Assembly (NCBI RefSeq): GCF_009649845.1
Contig: NZ_WJIE01000005.1
Coordinates: forward strand, 434,001 to 498,000
DNA: 64,000 nt
Direction: 5' to 3'
DNA from: Polyangium spumosum
Lineage (GTDB): Bacteria; Myxococcota_A; Polyangia; Polyangiales; Polyangiaceae
Made by a program: the position numbers and the translations under genes. The first letter of the stretch is position 1. Every line of letters starts with the position of its first letter. Shown one piece after another: positions 63,446 to 64,000 of this stretch. A model generated the notes under the pieces. That model had not been told where the DNA came from, did no database searches, and saw only the letters and a program-made list of their open reading frames with translations.

Positions 63446-64000
63446 TCAATCGCCCGAGAGCGAACTCGGATCCGGGACCGGGTCGCGCATCGTGACGAAC
63501 TCCTCCGCGGCCGTCGGGTGAATGCCCACGGTCGCGTCGAATTGCGCCTTCGTCGCGCCGCATTTCACCGCGATCGCCACGCCCTGGATGATCTCGGGCG
63601 CGTCCGCCCCGACCATGTGCGCGCCGACCACCTTCTGCGTCGCCCGGTCCACGATGAGCTTCATCATCGTGCGCTCGTCCCGCCCCGAGAGCGTGTGCTT
63701 CATCGGCCGGAAACGCGCGCGATAGACGTCGATCTTGCCGTAACGCCGCCGCGCCTCGTGCTCCGAGAGGCCCACCGTCCCCACCGGCGGCTGCGAGAAC
63801 ACCGCGCTCGGCACGTCCGCGTGATCCATCTCGGTCGGGCGATCTCGGAAGAGCGTCTCCGCCACCGCGCGCGCCTCCGCGATCGCCACCGGCGTCAGGT
63901 TGATCCGGTCGGTCACGTCGCCGACCGCGAAGATGCTCGGCACGCTCGTGCGCGAGTACGAATCGACCTTGATCGCGCGCTCCTCGTCGAGCGCGACGCC
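63446..64000 (-). CDS. Glutathione-reductase-like flavoprotein, C-terminal part
   Basis: 184 residues visible; the N-terminus lies beyond the right edge. The piece carries [19 protein letters not shown] (FAD-binding GD motif), a dimerisation domain beginning [14 protein letters not shown], and [22 protein letters not shown]. It ends with [15 protein letters not shown], the His-Pro catalytic motif typical of glutathione reductase. The family (pyridine-nucleotide disulfide oxidoreductase) is secure. Gor versus a close relative cannot be settled without the redox-Cys region. Its 3' end lies 7 bp from the kinase stop. Confidence 0.9.
   Translation of the reverse strand, partial: GVALDEERAIKVDSYSRTSVPSIFAVGDVTDRINLTPVAIAEARAVAETLFRDRPTEMDHADVPSAVFSQPPVGTVGLSEHEARRRYGKIDVYRARFRPMKHTLSGRDERTMMKLIVDRATQKVVGAHMVGADAPEIIQGVAIAVKCGATKAQFDATVGIHPTAAEEFVTMRDPVPDPSSLSGD

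Overview
The window is very GC-rich, almost entirely coding, and reads as chromosome of a large-genome myxobacterium. The best fit is Polyangiales (Polyangium/Sorangium-like). This is inferred from content: six Hanks-type Ser/Thr kinases, two sigma54-type activators (one with FHA, one with GAF), many lipoproteins of unknown function, a MopE-type metal-binding motif, an ether-lipid-type FAD synthase and strong third-codon GC bias. No rRNA, tRNA, insertion sequence, prophage or CRISPR array was seen. Genes cut by the edges are a DUF3857 lipoprotein (left) and a glutathione-reductase-like enzyme (right).

Layout. 1-6.6 kb: a DUF3857 lipoprotein, an Mpo1-like membrane protein, a TPR protein, a BNR-propeller lipoprotein and a Uma2 nuclease. 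6.6-10.6 kb: a candidate conflict or signalling cassette read leftward, made of a P-loop ATPase, an overlapping TPR protein whose repeats are a 120-bp DNA-level array, a 43-bp tandem repeat spacer, and a small unknown protein. 10.6-19 kb: a PHP-type metallohydrolase lipoprotein, DUF924, a transglutaminase-like DUF3857 protein, a small exported protein and a hemerythrin. 19-27 kb: a Ser/Thr kinase facing dnaK across a perfect bidirectional terminator, then rpmE - DUF1385 - prfA - unknown - HIT protein - allene-oxide-cyclase-like lipoprotein. 27-32 kb: a tightly overlapped lipid operon, psd -> methyltransferase -> alkyl-DHAP-synthase-like enzyme, with 4-nt overlaps. 32-40 kb: an MBL-fold hydrolase overlapping a GAF sigma54 activator, and a peptidase-MA / coiled-coil membrane protein pair. 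39.5-50 kb: a signalling block with a radical SAM enzyme, a kinase with a cyclase-like tail, an FHA sigma54 activator with an altered GAFTGA loop, a second kinase, two paralogous cysteine-rich lipoproteins sharing a nearly identical 44-bp upstream element, and a kinase-TPR receptor. 50-64 kb: Smr protein, EEP nuclease/phosphatase, an unknown gene, a hairpin-bearing 64-bp higher-order repeat, hisZ, an ECF sigma factor with a possible switching leader, a VWA lipoprotein, a pseudouridine synthase, a HAD phosphatase, a sulfatase-like membrane protein, xerC, two more kinases and the reductase.

The regions most worth following as undescribed systems are the ATPase/TPR cassette with its expanding repeats (6.6-10.6 kb), the phospholipid/ether-lipid operon (27.3-32.2 kb), and the kinase-FHA-sigma54 block with its duplicated lipoproteins (40.8-50 kb). 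Functional statements rest on motifs read by eye; no database search was run.
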